Part shown: positions 62,607 to 64,000 of the stretch, piece by piece
Layout of the letters: the number at the start of each line of letters is the position of its first letter
How positions within the stretch are numbered: the first letter of the stretch is position 1
NCBI RefSeq assembly: GCF_021401135.1
Contig: NZ_JACBFO010000001.1
Span: 620,001 to 684,000 of the forward strand
DNA length: 64,000 nucleotides
Direction of reading: 5' to 3'
From: Azonexus sp. R2A61
GTDB lineage: Bacteria; Pseudomonadota; Gammaproteobacteria; Burkholderiales; Rhodocyclaceae
The notes under the pieces: generated by a model
Told to the model about the DNA's origin: nothing
Seen by the model: the letters and a program-made list of their open reading frames with translations, nothing else
Databases searched by the model: none
Translations under genes and position numbers: made by a program

Positions 62607-63377
62607 TTGCCGCTCAAGGTCTTCATCACGGGCGCCTCGTCGGGGATCGGCGAGGCGCTTGCCGTTTACTACGCCGGCCAGGGCGCCTGCCTCGGTCTGG
62701 CTGCCCGGCGGGCTGAGCAACTGGCGGCGTTGAACGCCCGCCTGGGCGGGCGTCACGCCTGCTATCCGCTCGATGTGGCGGATGCGGCGGCCGTTCAGGC
62801 GGCGGCCGACGATTTCGTCGCCCGCTTCGGTGCGCCGGACATTGTCATCGCCAATGCCGGCGTGTCGGCCGGCACGCTGACCGAGTGTGCGGAAGATCTG
62901 GCGATGTTCCGGCGTATTTTCGAGATCAACGTGTTCGGCATGGCGGCTACCTTCGCCGCCTTCATCCCGGCGATGAAACAGTCCGGCGGGGAGATGCGGC
63001 GGCTGGTCGGCATCGCCTCGGTCGCCGGTATCCGCGGCCTGCCGGGCGCGGAAGCCTATTCCGCCTCGAAGGCGGCGACGATCGCCTATCTGGAGAGCCT
63101 GCGGCTGGAGATGCGGCCGTACGGCATTCCGGTGGTGACCATTGCGCCGGGTTACATCGCAACGCCGATGACTGCGGTCAACCCGTACCGAATGCCCTTT
63201 TTGCTGCCGGTCGACCGCGCTGCCGCGCGCTTTGCCGCGGCCATCGCGCGCGGCACCAGTTATACGGTGATTCCGTGGCCGATGGGTATCGTCGCCAAAC
63301 TGCTGCGCCTGTTACCGAACTGGCTGTACGACCGGCTGTTCGTCGGTGCGCCGCGCAAACCGCGCCGCACCGGGTGA
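62607..63377 (+). CDS. Short-chain dehydrogenase/reductase
   Basis: A 256-residue classical SDR. It has the cofactor motif TGASSGIGEAL (residues 8-18), NAG (IVIANAGVSAG), active-site Ser in GIASVAG, and YSASKAA with catalytic Tyr and Lys (about 150-156), then PGYIATPM. Arg residues after strand 2 (AARRAEQL) suggest NADP preference. TTG at 62607 directly after the dsbA stop is the only fitting start (PLKVFITGASSG). Substrate unknown. Confidence 0.88.
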   Translation: MPLKVFITGASSGIGEALAVYYAGQGACLGLAARRAEQLAALNARLGGRHACYPLDVADAAAVQAAADDFVARFGAPDIVIANAGVSAGTLTECAEDLAMFRRIFEINVFGMAATFAAFIPAMKQSGGEMRRLVGIASVAGIRGLPGAEAYSASKAATIAYLESLRLEMRPYGIPVVTIAPGYIATPMTAVNPYRMPFLLPVDRAAARFAAAIARGTSYTVIPWPMGIVAKLLRLLPNWLYDRLFVGAPRKPRRTG

Positions 63378-63386
63378 CTCCCGGGT

Positions 63387-63572
63387 TCAGTGCCGGATGG
63401 CTGGCGGATCGTTTTCGGCCAGCCCGCTGACTTCGGCAAAGCAGCCTTCAAGCGGGCACTGGCGATCGGCCGGGCAATCGTGTTCGCGGGCACATTCGCG
63501 CTGGGTTTCGTCGGTCAGCACCATTTCATGAACGGCTTCGCAACGGGCGATGGGGGCGTCAAAGATGGACAT
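63387..63572 (-). CDS. Small cysteine-rich hypothetical protein
   Basis: A 61-residue protein starting MSIFDAPIARCEAVHEMVLT behind a clear GGGAGA. It has five cysteines (11, 27, 33, 39, 44) in CEAVHE, ECAREHDC, QCPLEGC and no signal peptide, suggesting a small metal-binding protein. I do not recognise the family. It is convergent with the SDR gene (9 bases between stops) and divergent from thiS. Small size and no close family make this moderately certain. Confidence 0.65.
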   Translation of the reverse strand: MSIFDAPIARCEAVHEMVLTDETQRECAREHDCPADRQCPLEGCFAEVSGLAENDPPAIRH

Positions 63573-63664
63573 GGCATTCTCCCTTTTCATGAAGCTTTGA
63601 TTTCACTATAGACTGCGCCGCAGTTTTTGCACTTGCCGGCAATGCCGCTTGCCCGGGGTTTCGT

Positions 63665-63670
63665 TAAAAT
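63665..63670 (+). promoter_or_regulatory. Putative -10 element (TAAAAT) six bases before thiS
   Basis: GTTAAAATGCGCGG precedes the thiS ATG at 63677, so the start site would fall on or within a base of the start codon (leaderless). No TPP riboswitch fits in the short upstream gap. Confidence 0.45.
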
Positions 63671-63676
63671 GCGCGG

Positions 63677-63880
63677 ATGTTGCAGATCAAGATCAATGGC
63701 GAAGACCGCCTGTTTCCGCCCCCGCTGACCGTCGCGGCGCTCGTTGCGCATCTGGGATACGCCGGCAAGCGCATCGCCGTCGAGAGAAACGGCGAAATCG
63801 TCCCGAAGAGCCTGCACGGCGAAACGCCGCTGGCGTCGGGCGATCAACTCGAAATCGTCGTCGCCGTCGGCGGCGGCTGA
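63677..63880 (+). CDS. thiS: Sulfur carrier protein ThiS
   Basis: A 67-residue ubiquitin-like sulfur carrier for the thiazole half of thiamine. It starts [27 protein letters not shown], contains [31 protein letters not shown] and ends in the essential Gly-Gly (VAVGGG), which is adenylated and thiocarboxylated. It is followed after 13 bases by thiG. With thiD and thiE at 12-14 kb, thiamine synthesis genes lie in two places in the window. Confidence 0.95.
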   Translation: MLQIKINGEDRLFPPPLTVAALVAHLGYAGKRIAVERNGEIVPKSLHGETPLASGDQLEIVVAVGGG

Positions 63881-63893
63881 ACCGGAGAACTCC

Positions 63894-64000
63894 ATGCATC
63901 AACTGACCATCGCCGGCAAGGCGTACCGTTCCCGTTTACTCGTCGGCACCGGCAAGTACAAGGATTTCGCCGAGACCCGCGCGGCCATCGACGCTTCCGG
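63894..64000 (+). CDS. thiG: Thiazole synthase ThiG, N-terminal part (runs off right edge)
   Basis: The first 35 residues, [25 protein letters not shown] then [10 protein letters not shown], match the start of ThiG, including the RLLVGTGKY motif. It combines deoxyxylulose phosphate, dehydroglycine and ThiS-thiocarboxylate. GGAGAAC precedes the ATG. The rest, including the Schiff-base Lys, is beyond the window. Confidence 0.93.
   Translation, partial: MHQLTIAGKAYRSRLLVGTGKYKDFAETRAAIDAS

Noticed and set aside
1-64000. Mobile elements, CRISPR arrays, tRNA or rRNA genes
   Set aside because: No transposase, integrase, direct-repeat array, attachment site or recognisable RNA gene was found; the dispersed palindrome is too short and too regular to be an insertion sequence.

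Overview
The window is one densely packed, high-GC bacterial chromosome segment with 63 protein genes recognised, many overlapping by 1-20 bases (ATGA/GTGA junctions). Gene content and order (thiD-thiE-hemL divergent from pilGHIJ-chpA; yqgE-ruvX-pyrR-pyrB-pyrC'; yggS-proC-yggT-DUF167 divergent from pilTU; argS-SPOR-dsbA; ubiB; c5-type cytochrome) point to a betaproteobacterium, most likely of the Rhodocyclales. That placement is inference from gene order and protein style. I see no rRNA or tRNA gene, CRISPR array, insertion sequence, prophage or integrase.

Layout. 1-8.2 kb: a partial unknown gene, YkgJ-type cysteine protein, uppP, a YqiA-like hydrolase, an RNase II-family exonuclease, a TonB-like protein, aroE, mtgA and mgtE, all but the first on the plus strand. 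8.2-13.9 kb (minus): an unusual soluble double-Cache/CheW protein, hemL, thiE, thiD. 14.0-24.7 kb (plus): the type IV pilus chemosensory (Pil-Chp) cluster pilG-H-I-J-chpA, followed by a GAF/HD-GYP/hemerythrin protein. 24.7-28.4 kb (minus): a photolyase and a Tat-exported PhoX-like lipoprotein behind a good Pho box. 28.5-38.9 kb (minus): a complete type II secretion operon gspC-D-E-F-G-H-I-J-K-L-M-N. 39.0-43.1 kb (plus): yqgE, ruvX, pyrR, pyrB, an inactive dihydroorotase homologue, and a ComEA-like DNA-binding protein. 43.1-45.4 kb (minus): DUF167, yggT, proC, yggS. 45.5-50.8 kb (plus): pilT, pilU, a DUF4197 protein, an unknown 104-residue protein, rep helicase. 50.9-57.4 kb: a cytochrome c, a candidate small RNA, pncC, a DUF302 protein, a SWIM/SNF2 helicase, ubiB. 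57.5-64 kb: a diguanylate cyclase, deoxyinosine glycosylase, argS, SPOR protein, dsbA, an SDR, a small Cys-rich protein, thiS and the start of thiG.

Themes. Surface motility and signalling (Pil-Chp, pilTU, HD-GYP, GGDEF, Cache-CheW), protein export (Tat, Dsb, full T2SS, a TonB homologue) and housekeeping dominate. Two observations stand out. First, a short palindrome, GCGGTYRACCGC (mostly GCGGTCGACCGC), or its 9-base half GCGGTCGAC/GCGGTCAAC, recurs about forty times by eye. It occurs inside reading frames and, as larger perfect palindromes, just after genes. One copy pair forms most of the leader peptide of the pseudopilin GspH. It behaves like a highly iterated palindrome or DNA-uptake-type signal. 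Second, the 51.4-51.5 kb gap carries on the minus strand a small RNA-like structure: a CCCCUCCU stretch, a hairpin with a CUCCCCC loop, and a strong terminator ending in eight U. No gene on that strand explains the terminator. Coordinates rest on reading the sequence by eye; no database search was run.
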